A stretch of 64,000 bases of DNA, taken from assembly GCA_009617715.1 (NCBI GenBank), contig VTFK01000064.1, forward strand, positions 186,001 through 250,000, in the 5' to 3' direction. Shown here piece by piece: positions 37,516 to 50,545 of the stretch. This DNA is from Plectrocnemia conspersa. Taxonomy: Eukaryota > Arthropoda > Insecta > Trichoptera > Polycentropodidae. Position 1 is the stretch's first letter, and the number at the start of each line of letters is the position of its first letter. A model generated the notes under the pieces. The model worked only from the letters and a program-made list of their open reading frames with translations, did not search any database and was not told the origin of the DNA. The position numbers were made by a program, and so were the translations under genes.

Positions 37516-38679
37516 CTTATCATAAGATACATAATAACTAGTTATTGGTATGATGTGTATAATGTGTGTAATATACCTGATGAAAAATCAACGGAAAGTA
37601 GATAAAAATGAACTATTTTTTTATATATATTATTCACGAAAAATATCATTTATATCACATTTTTTATTTAATTTTTAATTTTTTAATTAACCTAAATAAT
37701 TAAAATATATTTAAAAAAATTGTTAAATAGACAATTTTATGTTTAATGAAAATAATTTTGTATATTACACAGTAGTAGATTTATGTTGCATATAGATTTA
37801 CCATAAATTTTCAATTGAATTATTCGACTTTATGTATGTAATATATAGATATCTTTGAACCAAAATATATTTTATTAACTGGTCAATTTTTTAAGCCAAG
37901 TTTTAAACCAATAACAAAATATTATATAAATATAATGGCTTCCAAAAATAATATGCGTTTACATTGTTATTAAAATAAAAATAAAAAAAAAGTATATATG
38001 AATCGTTTAAAAAAAAATTTTTTTGTTTGTAATTTTCTTAAAGGTACTTGTAGTATTGGGACACATATATTTGTTTTACAAATTTACATTATTGACTAAT
38101 CAATGACGTCTTTATATTGCTGTTTTTTTACAATTATAACACCTGAATATTTCAATAATACCTTATTAATTACATGGCAGTTTGATGATTTACAAATATT
38201 GTGAGATTATTTCCATAAATTTTGTTAAAGTCTGTTTATGGTGGATATTTCTGAAATACATGGAGGTAATAGTACAAATCAAAATAATCACATTATATAC
38301 AATAGTTTAATAAAAAAATCATATTTTTTTTAAAATTCTAATTGGTATATTGCAAAAAAGTCCAATTAAATCAAATTTTTAGTTTATTATTCTTTATTAA
38401 TATATATTATAAGTATTTAAGTAGATTGAATACATTGCAAATAAAAAATTATCTCTATAAGCAAACATAGAAGTATGCATTGCCGGTTGAACTGTGTACC
38501 ACACAACCTATAACAGTGAAGCATAATGCGACATTGTTTCGATGATGAGATATGTTCCAAAAATCTCCATTATTTCAAAAATAACATAAAAGCATAGCAT
38601 ACTCAAGACACGTCTGGAACATCCACAAGACAAAATATGATTATTCAAATACTTCGCTTTTGACTTTGGACAAACGAAA

Positions 38680-38775
38680 GTTAATCTGAACTAGCAACAA
38701 GCGGAGTTACGTTGAAATTTGACCGAGACTTATAAGACCAAGCAAGCAGCTGGTCCAGCTATGAAGTCTGAAATC
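38680..38775 (+). repeat. Dispersed repeat family R5, copy 1
   Basis: CAAGCGGAGTTACG, GACCGAGA and CTGGTCCAGCTATGAAGTC recur in the same order near 49.6 kb. No coding capacity recognised; possibly a scrap of a larger transposon. Confidence 0.55.
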
Positions 38776-38924
38776 CAAAAATTAAACCAGATCTTTGAAG
38801 ACAATTAGGGACAACGGCATACAAAAAACGAGATTTGAAAATTATTGTAAAATAATTACAGGTTATAATAGTATTTTCAGAATAAAAAAACATTAAGTAA
38901 AAATTGGTAAAAATCAGACTAAAG

Positions 38925-39712
38925 CAGTGGTCTCCTAAGTGGGGTATGTGTACTTCAGAGACGCCTTCAGACGCATCTGTATTTTTCAGTGAAGTTATAT
39001 TTTCACTAGTGAAGTCCAAATACATTTTCACCAGTAGATATATATTTCTACTACCGAAAATATAATTTAACTGATAGGCGCTAATATGCTGCTCTAAAAT
39101 GTATAAAAAACTCAAATTGTCAAATGCGAAACGTTCATTATCTGTTCAAACCCAAACCTAACATTATTAAAGTTCTAAAAGTAATTCTAGTTTTAGAACT
39201 TTCATTGGGTCAAATCCAAAATACGAACTAAGCCAACTTATCTCTCAAAAGAAATTAAGCTGAAGGAGAAGTACAGACAGACATCGCATCTCGCATATTG
39301 CTCCATAGTTAGCCTGAATTTGGATATTACGCTATGTTTTTTTTTAATATTATAGCTATTCTTACCGATATTATTAAAACGGAATTATGCTATAAGAGTA
39401 TTGGTTAAAGTATATTCAAACCGGATTTTGGTCAATAAAAGAGCGCGAGAAAACAATTATCCATTATCAGAAGTCAAAAATTCACGGCAAAAGCAATAAA
39501 ATCTTGACAAGATTTTATTGCTTTCTGAAAAGGGATAATTATTTTTTGCGCTCTTCTATTGGTCAAAATTTGGTTTAGATATTTTTCATTCGATTCTCAC
39601 TTATTGTAAGTCATAATATTACCATAAATATAATATTCACACTAGTTAACCAAGCGTTTTCACTGCGATAGCGACAGAACGATTTTTTTGCTTTTGACGT
39701 GGATTTTAAACA
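38925..39712 (+). mobile_element. Dispersed element family R1, long copy
   Basis: The body from about 38984 to 39712 matches, in reverse orientation, the copy at 45371-45897, and matches partial copies at 3 and 15 kb. Shared blocks are TTTTCACTAGTGAAGTCC, GGCGCTAATATGCTGCTC, AAAATACGAACTAAG, TATAAGAGTATTGGT and TTGCTTTTGACGTGGATT. A hAT-like terminus CAGTGGTCTCCTAAGTGGGG lies just outside at 38925 and may be the true left end. A 17-bp perfect hairpin sits at 39490-39524. No open frame; nonautonomous. Confidence 0.7.
39490..39524. repeat. Perfect 17-bp inverted repeat with 1-nt spacer
   Basis: AAAGCAATAAAATCTTG, one A, then its exact reverse complement. It is inside the long R1 copy. The copies at 15 and 45 kb carry only one arm next to the CACGTCAAAAGC motif, so the hairpin looks like a local inverted duplication. 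Confidence 0.85.
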
Positions 39713-42700
39713 CCTTGAAATTTATGTCATTGAATGAAATACAATAAAAAAAACAGTATTTGGCCAATCTTTGCCCCCTTAAAAAAAATTAAACGACGTT
39801 TTGAACACGCGTGATTATCGACAGCTGTCTGATTTACAGTGCTGCCAACATATGAAACTCGAATTGGATCACCCTGCCAATTCTACACGATTATATTATT
39901 CGCTGATAATTCACTTTTCCATAAAATATATTTATCTAGTACAATTAGGTTTAACACAAGCAATAAAAAAATACGTAAGGGAGAAGTTGCAACATATAAA
40001 TGAGCGAATAATAATATTATAGTACTTGCATGGAAGCACAAAGATGTAGACTAGGCGTGGCTTACTAAACTATCCCGTATAGTCAATTCCTATATTATGT
40101 ATAAAAACAGGCGAAATAAAAACAAAAGAAATGTTCAAAAATATAATTCAAAATCATATTTTCATATGGAAGATTGCCTTGAGAAATATCATACAATATC
40201 AATAATTTAAATATTTAAGTAGTTGTAATGTATATATAAAAGTATATTTAGTGTTTCATATATTAAAGTAATAAAAATAGTGCAATTAAAAATATTTTTG
40301 AGAACTATTGATGTTGTGTGAATTACAATAGTGAACAATTAACTATATTATTTACAAGGATAGAGCGCAACATTATTTCTTTTATCATTGCATTCTTGGG
40401 TGTTTTTTTTTAGGTAGTGGTCCCAACATCTGGAACGGGTACAGGGTTCTCCATAAATAAATTATATATAAATAATATGTGAGAAGCTCAATGTTTGTGA
40501 TTTAATAAATTGTACCGCAGTGGATTCAATAAGCAAAAAGTTTTTTTCCAGTAAGGATTAATGATAATTTAATTATTTATTTAAATATATTCATTGAAAA
40601 ATGCTTGGATTGGGGTAAAACTCATTAAGAAAATCTTTGGACTATAAAGGGTTAATCGTCTAGAAAATTCCGTTACAATATTTTTGAAACGCCAGATCAT
40701 AACGCGCGGATATACACGTCCGCAGGGAAATTAGTGCACGTGTATTTAACGTTATTAAATATCAGCAAGTAATAAGTATTTAACTGTTATAAATTTAAAT
40801 ATACACATTTTTTGTAATAAAAAAAACTAGCTAAAATAATCGGTTGGGCTCGACTGGTTATAACACCTTAAAAAATCTTACATCTAAAATTATCTCAAGA
40901 TAATTTATACGCGTTTCAAAACTTGGCTTGCGTGCACAAGTGACTGTTGTGAATGCTTGACGCTCTGCCATGGTGGGCACCGGTGTCCGGAACAACCTAC
41001 TGAAAAAGTTTACTTTATTTCCAAAACTATTTTTTATTTTATATTTATCTTAACTACATTCATATATATTTTTACATGTATTGATACAAAAAATAATCAT
41101 AATGATAATTTAATATTTAAAAAAAAATACTTATGTATCTAATTTATTCTGCTTTAAAAAAATATTTCAAGTGATTATGTAAAAACTAATTTCTTCGTGT
41201 ATTATATAATACAACAACATAGATAATATATACATATATATATACATTTACTTTCATAAATGAAATTAAGCAATTCAAATTTAATTAGCCTGAGATTCAT
41301 ACTACATCTTTAAAGAAAATGGTAGGTTAGGCTACATAAATGGAAGGTAACGAAGGTCACATAATATATATAGTCATGTAACATCAGAAGATGTTACTTT
41401 CACATACCTAAATAACAAACTTGCATACATTCATATATAGGCACAATGTTTAGATGTACTTGATATTACTTTTGGTATGCCGTCAAAGATTATATGTTAT
41501 ACACAGGTACTATACTGGATACAAAAGTTTTTTACAACGTCATCAATTTATAATGAGCATTGTAAAATTTTCTTTTTTACATGTGCGTCCGGTGAAAATT
41601 GAATCTTAGATTGCATAACTCAAATTGTGATATTCAACCGAAGCGTTGGCGTGTAACAACGAAAGTACTTTTATTCGACATTTATTTAAACACATTTTTT
41701 TCACAATGGGTTCGTTTTGACCAAAAAAAGTGTATAAGAGCCAACACGACCCGAGGCGAATCTCATAATAAACGCTGGCAATTTAACTATACCGGCGTAA
41801 GTTCCGACCCGCGACCTTTGTGCTGGTGCAAACTTTCCAATACGGCGAGATTCAATCTTCAACTCTATCGAGAGATCCTAAGCTGTTTGTTGAGATTCGG
41901 CAAATTTCCAAATTTGGATCTGTGTAGTCCAATATAAATGAAAATCTATTAAAATAAAACTTAAAGACTCACACTTAAGCGTATTCTATTGAATTATACA
42001 CTTGACCTCAATCTGTCCTGTAAGCTGAAGAGATGCAGTACAGAACGGGGTTGTAAAAAATATTTCTTTAAACTGTTTCAAAACCCATCATTGATCCGCT
42101 GCGGATTTTAAATCAATGACTAAAGACATCTATTTAGTGATTAATTTATATAAAAAACATATAGACCAGAAATTTCAATATCTTCATTTTTTCCACATTT
42201 TTTTGTAACGATATTATATACAGTAGACTCCCCAATAACACGGTAAATTGGGGACGTGCTATTTGAGAATATCTCACCACATACTTATATTGCCACTTTT
42301 GTTAATTATGTATTTTTAATATGTACATGTAAATAAACAAATAAATATAAATCATTTATAAAATCTATAATAAATTATATTATTTTTAATTACATAGATG
42401 TATATATAATTATTATAATACATTAGTATATTATGTATTGTGTATTTTAAAGAGTAATCAAACACATATTTTATAAAAAGATAAAGATTATTAGTTTTTT
42501 TAAATATGATATTTACAATCCCATAGAAAATAAGAGAACTTTAAAATATTAAAAAAATATTTGTTAAAAATTTAAATTACCATTTAAAACATGCATTTAG
42601 ATAATTCGTCAATGGGCGCCAAATATCGTACCTACATCTCTGGATGATGCTGTTTCTATTACACACATACAGATGATTTATTTAATATTTGCAAGATGAT

Positions 42701-44813
42701 CCAGTAGGTGGTAATTTAATTCCAATCAAAATTGCATTTCTTGGATTTCAGGATTGCAGTTTATATTTCTATTGCATATATATAAATTAAATAATAACAT
42801 ATTTATTACTAAATACGTTTTAATATTATACATACGTAAAAAAAATAAAATTTATTATATGAAAAAAATGAATTTAAGAATTTTTGTATATACAATAAAG
42901 TAAATAATACTATAAGATTGACTAATCATAATGTGAATACCTGAGAAATATTTATATAAATAATATGTTTAAAGTAAATTAAAACGTTATATATTTACAT
43001 CAATATTAGACTTTTTATTTTTCGTTTTTTAGACTAATTTTAATAAAAATGACTTGTGAGTATCCGGTGATTCCGCACGTTACAAGTGCAGGTGTATCGA
43101 ATCGTTAATATTTTAACAGATATAAAATCAATTCCGAACTTTTCGATATGATGCTTGTTAATCTCGGGATTCATAGATATCGTAAATTGTCCGAGATCCC
43201 GGGATAGGATTCAATATACAAAGCGTAGTTCATTAACACTCGGTTTCAAAAGCACAGGGCGCTTCATATGCACATGTTTCGAAGTTATTGACTTTAATGA
43301 AGACTTCAAAATTATTGAATACATAAATTCCTTTGGCTTTCCAAAGAAAGCTGCCTTTCTCGTTTTATTGATTTTTAAGACTTGGATATGTCATTTTATA
43401 GAGACAATAAAATTTTTAAAAAATCTGATCTACCTTAAATGTGATCTCTTGGAAAAGTCTAATTTTTAAAGATTTATTCTAAATATATCTTTGGCAAATT
43501 AGTAATTGTCGGATGGACTATATGGAAATTAATTTTCGTGATCTGATGGTAATTAATATATCGGCCTGGTAGTTGATCTATTTTCTGTGGATGCTGCAGA
43601 TTGTTTCTTTGCAAGAAGCGTTCAGTTTTCTGTCTTATCTTTAAAGTTTCCACAGCTTTGTGGTTAAGATAAAATATATGTTGTTATGGCTTTTCCTTTT
43701 TCTTATTTAATATACTCAGATTTTAATCATGTGTCTTATTTAACCAAACAAACATAACGTTAACTTTTATAATTAATGTGTATAAAAATATTTTCAGCAA
43801 TTAAAAACGGTGGTTTCTATGATTGCAAATTTTGACGCTTTTTCGCAATATTGTTGCCATCTGTATTATATTTCAATTGCGGACGCAGACATTAGACATT
43901 AGAGTAAATAGCGAAAACGTGTTAGGTCGATTTTTTGCTCCTAATATCACAAACACATTTCCATTCACAATGTTACATAAATAGGTCATAAGACAATTTT
44001 TGAACATCTAACATCCGCTGTCTTGCTTATAAATATTATTTATAAAAGTAGTCATGTAAAAATTAAAGAGTGAGATTACAGAAATTTACAGGATTTCCTC
44101 TACACGTGTATATTTTACATATATTTAAATAGCATTAGATTTAATCGTTCTAATTTGGAACGTTTAAGTGAAAAATTCTACTGACCTACTACTTACAAAC
44201 AAAGTCTAGATAAGCCAAGTTTTCAATTCTAATCAATAAGGGAACTGTGTGAAATATTTCTTAAGAAACATCGCGATTATGACAATCTTTATGAAAATCT
44301 CTAGTGTGTGCCAACAATTTTAATTGCACAATTACTTTAGGATTTACGCAGCCAGAATTATAGTTGATTCATTACCTAGTAATGATGTGACATCTTCAAA
44401 CGAAGGTATCTATGCAACGTCCACTATAGGAATATGTAATGAACAGATGCAATTGCATCCAGCTGAATCGATGCATTCAATTTGTTTCGACACATGTTGG
44501 TCGCTAGCCTCTTGCCAAATACACTTCAACATTCTAGAAAATCCTTGGATTTGAGATCATCTCCAATATAAGTTGCCCGTTGAGTGTGATGACCTTTTGG
44601 CAAGGATCGAAAAAAAAATGTAATCCACAGCCTTGTAGTTAAAATATTATAATTAGCCTCACACATTTCACCGTACTTTATCCATTCGCATAATTTCTCT
44701 TCGCTTTCGAAATTTACGATTATCGTTTTTTATTCAATCGTTAGGTTGATTTGTTGATTGTTTATTTGGTGGTTCTGGTTTTGTTATTATTATTATTGAC
44801 CTGGAAACATTGG

Positions 44814-44836
44814 TAGTGTATATATATATATATATC
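44814..44836. repeat. (TA)n microsatellite
   Basis: Uninterrupted TA repeat following GGTAGTG and ending before CTACACAAAT. Confidence 0.85.
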
Positions 44837-45246
44837 TACACAAATAATATATTCTATGATATTAATCGAATTAAATGAGAAAATTATTAATAAATCAACC
44901 TTTCAGAGAAATCTAAATTTAAAAAAACACAATATAAAAACCCCCAAAATTAGAAATTGCCACAGACTTTTAAAATGTGAACAATAATCATCTATATCCG
45001 AACAGTTTTATTCAAACCGTGATCATTAATTATGCCATCGTGAAGCATTTCAAAAACCTGACAAATCATGATATTAAGATTCATAATAAATAAATAAATA
45101 ATCAGTTTATATGGTATTGTCATGCTCAATATTTTTATTCTGTCGCCTAAGCCACAAGATAATATACTAATTCATGAATCGCCACCTTGTATTATATAAA
45201 TACATACGCGCACTATTCCCCCATATGATCATATGGGCAAATAGAG

Positions 45247-45337
45247 CAGAGACCTTATTTTAGATTTTTCCAGGAGGAGGGGAGAAAAAATTTGGTCGGT
45301 CAGTGGTAGTTTTTTTCAACATTTCCGTTTCATTAAG
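45247..45337 (+). mobile_element. hAT-like MITE, family R2 copy 4 (5' part only)
   Basis: Begins CAGAGACCTTATTTTAG and contains GGTCAGTGGTAGTTTTTTT and TTTCCGTTTCATTAA, matching the first ~90 bp of the copy at 33206. The right half is missing and family R1 sequence begins about 30 bp later. Confidence 0.6.
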
Positions 45338-45370
45338 CTTCATAGTATTTCATAAAATGCCCGTTTAGAA

Positions 45371-45897
45371 TCCACGTCAAAAGCAATAAAATCGTGCCGT
45401 CGCCATCGCAATGAAAACGCTCGGTTGTCTAGCGTACATATTAAGACATAACAATATTACGACTTCGTAAAAATCGAATGAAGCATATCTAAACAGAATT
45501 TTGACCAATGCTTTTGACGTGAATTTTTGATTTCTGAGAAGTGATAATTCTCTTTGGGCCCTCCTATTGACCAAAATTCAATTTGAATATACTTTTACCA
45601 ATACTCTTATATCAGAATTCCGAATAATAATGGTAAGAATAGCTAATATATTTTTAAACATGGAGTAATATCTAAGTGCAGTCTGTTTGTATTTTTTATA
45701 AAAAAAATAGGTTGACTTAGTTCGTATTTTGACTTGACCTAATAAAAGAACAGAAAATGGACGTTTCGCAATTGACAATTTTTTTATACATTTTAGAGCA
45801 GCATATTAGCGCCTGTCATTTAAATTATATTTTCGCTAGTAGAAATATATATCTACTGCAGAAAATGTATTTGGACTTAACTAGTGAAAAGTTATTT
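45371..45897 (-). mobile_element. Dispersed element family R1, second long copy, reverse orientation
   Basis: Its reverse complement follows the 38984-39712 copy almost end to end: TTTTCACTAGTTAAGTCC, GGCGCTAATATGCTGCTC, AAAATACGAACTAAG, TATAAGAGTATTGGT, TTGGTCAATAGGAG and TTGCTTTTGACGTGGATT. Short minus-strand open frames within it (45377-45574, 45578-45778) are not conserved between copies, so I treat them as noncoding. Confidence 0.75.
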
Positions 45898-48800
45898 AAA
45901 TTTGTATTTTTCTAAATTCCTTCAGCATGTTGTAGCACATGTATTGCAAAAATCTATTGTACAACTGAAGGACTACTTTCGATTAAAATAAAACATTTAG
46001 CCTAATTAATCCTCGCGACATTATAGACCTAAAATATGACTCAAAATAATAAATATATTGCAATTAATTCGTCAACTTCAACTTACCGATTTGAAATCTA
46101 ATGCTCTCAAAATATATTGTCTAAATATTAGGTTGAATTAAAAACAGTAATTTTTTTTTTTTTAATAAAATATGTAAAAATAAAACTTTTTAAATTGTGA
46201 ACCATGGATAACAAATTACACGTCAGGTTTTGAGCAATAGGCACAGATTGGTCAAGAAATTGGTTCCAAAATCCATCGATGGATTAACAAATTTTACGAC
46301 GAATTTTAGTAATTTAGAAGTATCTCTGAGTAACTAATGAAATAAAATACTAGAAATGTTATCATCAAATCATTTAAAATGGCTTCAGAAAATATAAAAT
46401 ATATTGCCTTTGTAAAACCATAAAAACATACATGCCTTTGGACTTTTAAAGGTTAAGCGACGCTCTTGAATTTGATTTCGCTGCCCTCAGAAGTTGAACT
46501 TTTAAATACTATAAATATTAATAGCACAATAAAAATATATTTACAAGCAGATTACTGACTGAGAAGGTGACCCCACTTTTGTGTCTTTGAAAAACATACT
46601 TGCAAATATTTATTAAATGGCAAACTTGAATTGAAACATGAATTTAGACACCCCAATACTTAAAAATAAATCGAATATGATATTTATTGTCCAAAAACAA
46701 CAGACAGCACATTGCCTACAAAACAAATTGAATTAGCGTAACATCAAATGTAATAATAATAGTCGAAATTGCAAAAAAAAAAATTAACCTCTAGAATTAA
46801 AAATAATTTTTTTCGTAATTAAAAAGTAATATATAATATCGCTTGTGAGATTTCTATATTACACAAAAATAGGATAATATCAAAATATCTACGTGGAAAA
46901 CTTTAACACTATATAATATTTTATAGTTTATTAAAAATATAAAGAAAACATAGATTTTTGTTAAATTTTTCCTTTAAAGAAAATTTCATCAAAGCCTTTC
47001 TATTTTTATATTTAATTACTCAAAATTACTTTGTTACGCATTATGCTTATTCTTATCGTACTATTTATTATTATAACATATATTATATAAGAACAACTTA
47101 GATACATATTTTATGCAGCTAGTCGATAGTTATAAATATTATAAGATAGTTTTAAAGTTACATAAATTTGATATTGTTTATTTTCTAATTATATAAAATA
47201 CTATTTCCTTGAAAAAATATTTTCAAGTCAGATTTTTCAAAAATACAATTATATTTTTGCGCTTTCAAAAAATTTATGATTTCAATTTATTCCGAATAAA
47301 TTTTAATTTAAAATAAGCTAAGGCAATTAAAATAAAAAAATATATATAATCAAGATTTTGAACAACCCTCGTCGAGTTACTATAACAATGACAAAAATAT
47401 CTCATCGACGAGAACTTGTTTTGATCATCAATAACGCGTATTATGATAACGATCGAAAGGTCAAAACCAGTTCAGTTAAATTTAATTATGGTAAACATTT
47501 AACTACTACATATAGAGATCACGACTGAATGGGATACTTTACTAGTACGTTGAACTTTAACATACGACTATAATATTATATTTTAAAATAATAAATAATT
47601 CTATTTTATCTATATTTTTCTTATATCATCTGCTACTGAATCTCATTATAAAGCACATTTACGGTTGAAATAGCAAAGAGTTACGTAACTAGTTTCGTCT
47701 TCGGACGTTTACTGGATCGTTTAATTGAACCACAACTTTCATAAGTCACTTACGAGACGCTTTAACTTAGGTTGACCTGTCCTCGTTTTATGTGGGAACA
47801 TAATACAATAATAATAAAAATATGGAAAGTTAAAATATAATTTTATGGCTTTCTTTTGCGTATTTATTGTTAAGATTTGATCATAAATACATCAGCAATA
47901 TAAAACACATTTTCAACGCTAAAACCTATGCTTTGCTAATTAAAGTAAGCGTAGACGACCATGTAACCAATATAAATGGAAAGGCTTAAAAATACATGTG
48001 ACCTATTGACCAATCAGTTAATTTGCAGTACTTAAAAGTGCAGTTAAAATCTTGTACTTTTGACAAAGCATTCAACTCTGCTTAGAATTTTTGCTCTAGT
48101 TTACAAAATGTCAGATATTTCCTAATAAGACATTTAAAATTTTAGAGATTTGAAGCATAATTGAGATTTCTTATTCGAAACTGACGTAGCGATGATCTAA
48201 GAAAAAAAAAACGAAAGTCATACGAGTAAATTGCAATTGGTCAACGGCTCATCTTGATACATTACAGCAACTGTTTGGCACAAAAAAATACATAAAAACA
48301 TCATAATTGACCTACGCAATGATTCTAATTATCATATTATATTAGGCATGCATTTTATCGAATCAATATTGGAATCATACGCAAACTTGAGACGAATATC
48401 ACAGATTAAAAGTAAGAGGCAGATGCATTCACTTTATTCATAGAAATTATGCAATTTTTTTATCCACGGTCATGAGTTAATTAGAAATAAATTTATATAC
48501 ACATATGTACATAAAATAATTTTCTTCTTGCACGAATGTGAATTTTATAAGCACTTGAACCTTGTTACGTATTACGTTATGTAATTTAATTGCCGATAAA
48601 TGGATTCCATTCACGGTTAACAATTTTTACTGTGCATAATATGTTTAGATGATCTAACGTTTGTGCGTACGATACATAACGTTAAAAAACTGACAATGAT
48701 GGACTTGTTCAGCAAATTGCTTTATCAAGTATGAACCGATTAATTTACATTATTGGCATATTACATCTACGTAAGCTAATTTTGATCAAAAATCTTTCCA

Positions 48801-49569
48801 AACATAATAAAAAAAGCTAATGGCATTCAGTATGTTTAATAATAAAACTGTATTTGTTTTTTTTAAGATACTACTTATTATTCCGTTTCAGATCTCAGAA
48901 GTACTTATTTGATCGTAAGAATTTTTTTTTAAAGATAGTTGTAAAAAGCGTAAGATTGCGATCAATATTTGCGTCCTGCGAAATAAATTTATTGTATACG
49001 CCGACGCACGTGACGATCGGAGATCTAGATAGATTACCTAAGATAAGAGACAGTCGGCGTCTTAAAAATACAAATAAATGCTATAATATCATTGTCACTA
49101 TTTATGATATTAAATATTATATAGATTTACATACATATGTGTATATAGTACAGCAATCTGTCAATTAATTAAACTAAATATGCCAAAAAAATTATTCCGT
49201 TTCAGGTGTGAAAAATATAAAAGACTTGTTTAAGTATAATATTATAAATTATTATCAATATTTTCAGTTTAAAAAATGAGTTAAACTTAAAAATAACCTG
49301 AATAAGTGTCAATCGTTATGAAATGAATGCAATATTATATTGACAAGTGCTGATAAGTCGTTGGAATGTACAGACTCGGATTACAAATGACAATGACAGC
49401 ATTGCTTAATCTCCAGATCAATCTGTGTCCACCCCCAAATCGGCGCATTGGCTCAAACGTTCAGATTAGGAAGAGCAAAAGCACCTTCTCTATTCTAAAA
49501 ATCATATATCAAGAAATTTAGTCAGAAAATTCCCCCACGCTTTCGACTTGCAGCACATGAGTTTATCCG

Positions 49570-49690
49570 AACTTGCATCAAGCGGAGCTACGCCGAGCAT
49601 CGACCGAGATCGAAGAAGAAGTATCTTTACACTTCACGACAATCCTGGTCCAGCTACGAAGATCGAATATCGGGTTGAAATTTAGAGTTC
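49570..49690 (+). repeat. Dispersed repeat family R5, copy 2
   Basis: CAAGCGGAGCTACG, GACCGAGATCGAAGAAGAAG and CTGGTCCAGCTACGAAGATC match the copy at 38680-38775. GC-richer than the surrounding DNA. Confidence 0.55.
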
Positions 49691-49928
49691 AAGGCTACGA
49701 TAGTATCACCACTTATTTATAAGTAAATACACAAATTGTATATGATTTAAAAATGATTAAGTTTAATTTGAAAAAAATAATATAAATAACCTATATAATC
49801 CATATAAAAACTAAGGCAGCGCACAGGGTTGTTCTTGAAAACCTAATTTGTGTTTTGATTCGTAATTAAATGACGCAATACATATGTGTATTATTAATTT
49901 ATTTATCAAATATTTTTGAATATTTTTT

Positions 49929-50395
49929 AATACATTTTAAGTTACAATTTTTTGTGACAAAATTAATTTTACTACTGTATTAAGCACAGTTTTTTATATA
50001 TATTTTTTTATATTAAATATGTGGCGGTCGATATGTGTCACACAGGCGGAATATAATAGTGCGGCGTGACTAATCATTATTTGATTATAGGGCAGTTGAG
50101 TCGCTTTCAAGAACAGACGTGAATTTTCTTACATATAACACCCACATAGGTAAAATAAAATACATTTTAATTAACAATTTTTTTATAACAAAATTTATAT
50201 TACTACTGTATTAAGCATATTTTTTTTATAAAGAAAAGTTTTTTAGAATATTTTATATTAAATATGTGGCAGTTGACATATGTTACACAGGGGAAATATA
50301 ACGAAATTTAAATAGTGCGGAAAGCTTGTGAGTTAAGCGACTAATAGTTAATTGATAATAGGGTAGTTAAGTCGCCCTCAAGAACATACGTGTAT
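49929..50395 (+). repeat. Direct tandem duplication, ~230-bp unit
   Basis: Units start at 49929 and 50159 with AATACATTTTAA. Each contains TACTACTGTATTAAGCA, TATTAAATATGTGGC, a GATAATAGGG-like segment and TCAAGAACA near its end. A third, more diverged partial unit (TCTGGCGTTGTATG...GTCACAAGGGAA) is near 50858-50945. Noncoding. Confidence 0.75.
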
Positions 50396-50545
50396 TTAAG
50401 CCTACCGCCAGGGCTCCGCCCTTGATCGATTAGACTCTCAAATAGCCGGAGCTCCAGAACACTATTGAAAAGCCTGCTTCACAAGAGGGCCTGGGTTCAA
50501 AGAGAACCCACAAAATAGCCTCCTTCGGGAACTCAGATGTTTCCA
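50396..50545. other. Isolated GC-rich patch after the tandem duplication
   Basis: GC-rich stretch beginning GCCTACCGCCAGGGCTCCG. The minus strand reads FPKEAILWVLFEPRPSCEAG... for about 40 codons before a stop, with no family I recognise. Likely part of an old transposon. Confidence 0.3.

Noticed and set aside
41599..41937. 112-codon + frame, moderately GC-rich
   Set aside because: No ATG start, no recognisable domain, and no clear splice context.
43155..43469. 104-codon + frame
   Set aside because: AT-rich composition, no motif, and no supporting neighbour.
44324..44554. 76-codon + frame (and a broken frame on its minus strand)
   Set aside because: I tested both strands for transposase-like motifs and found none.
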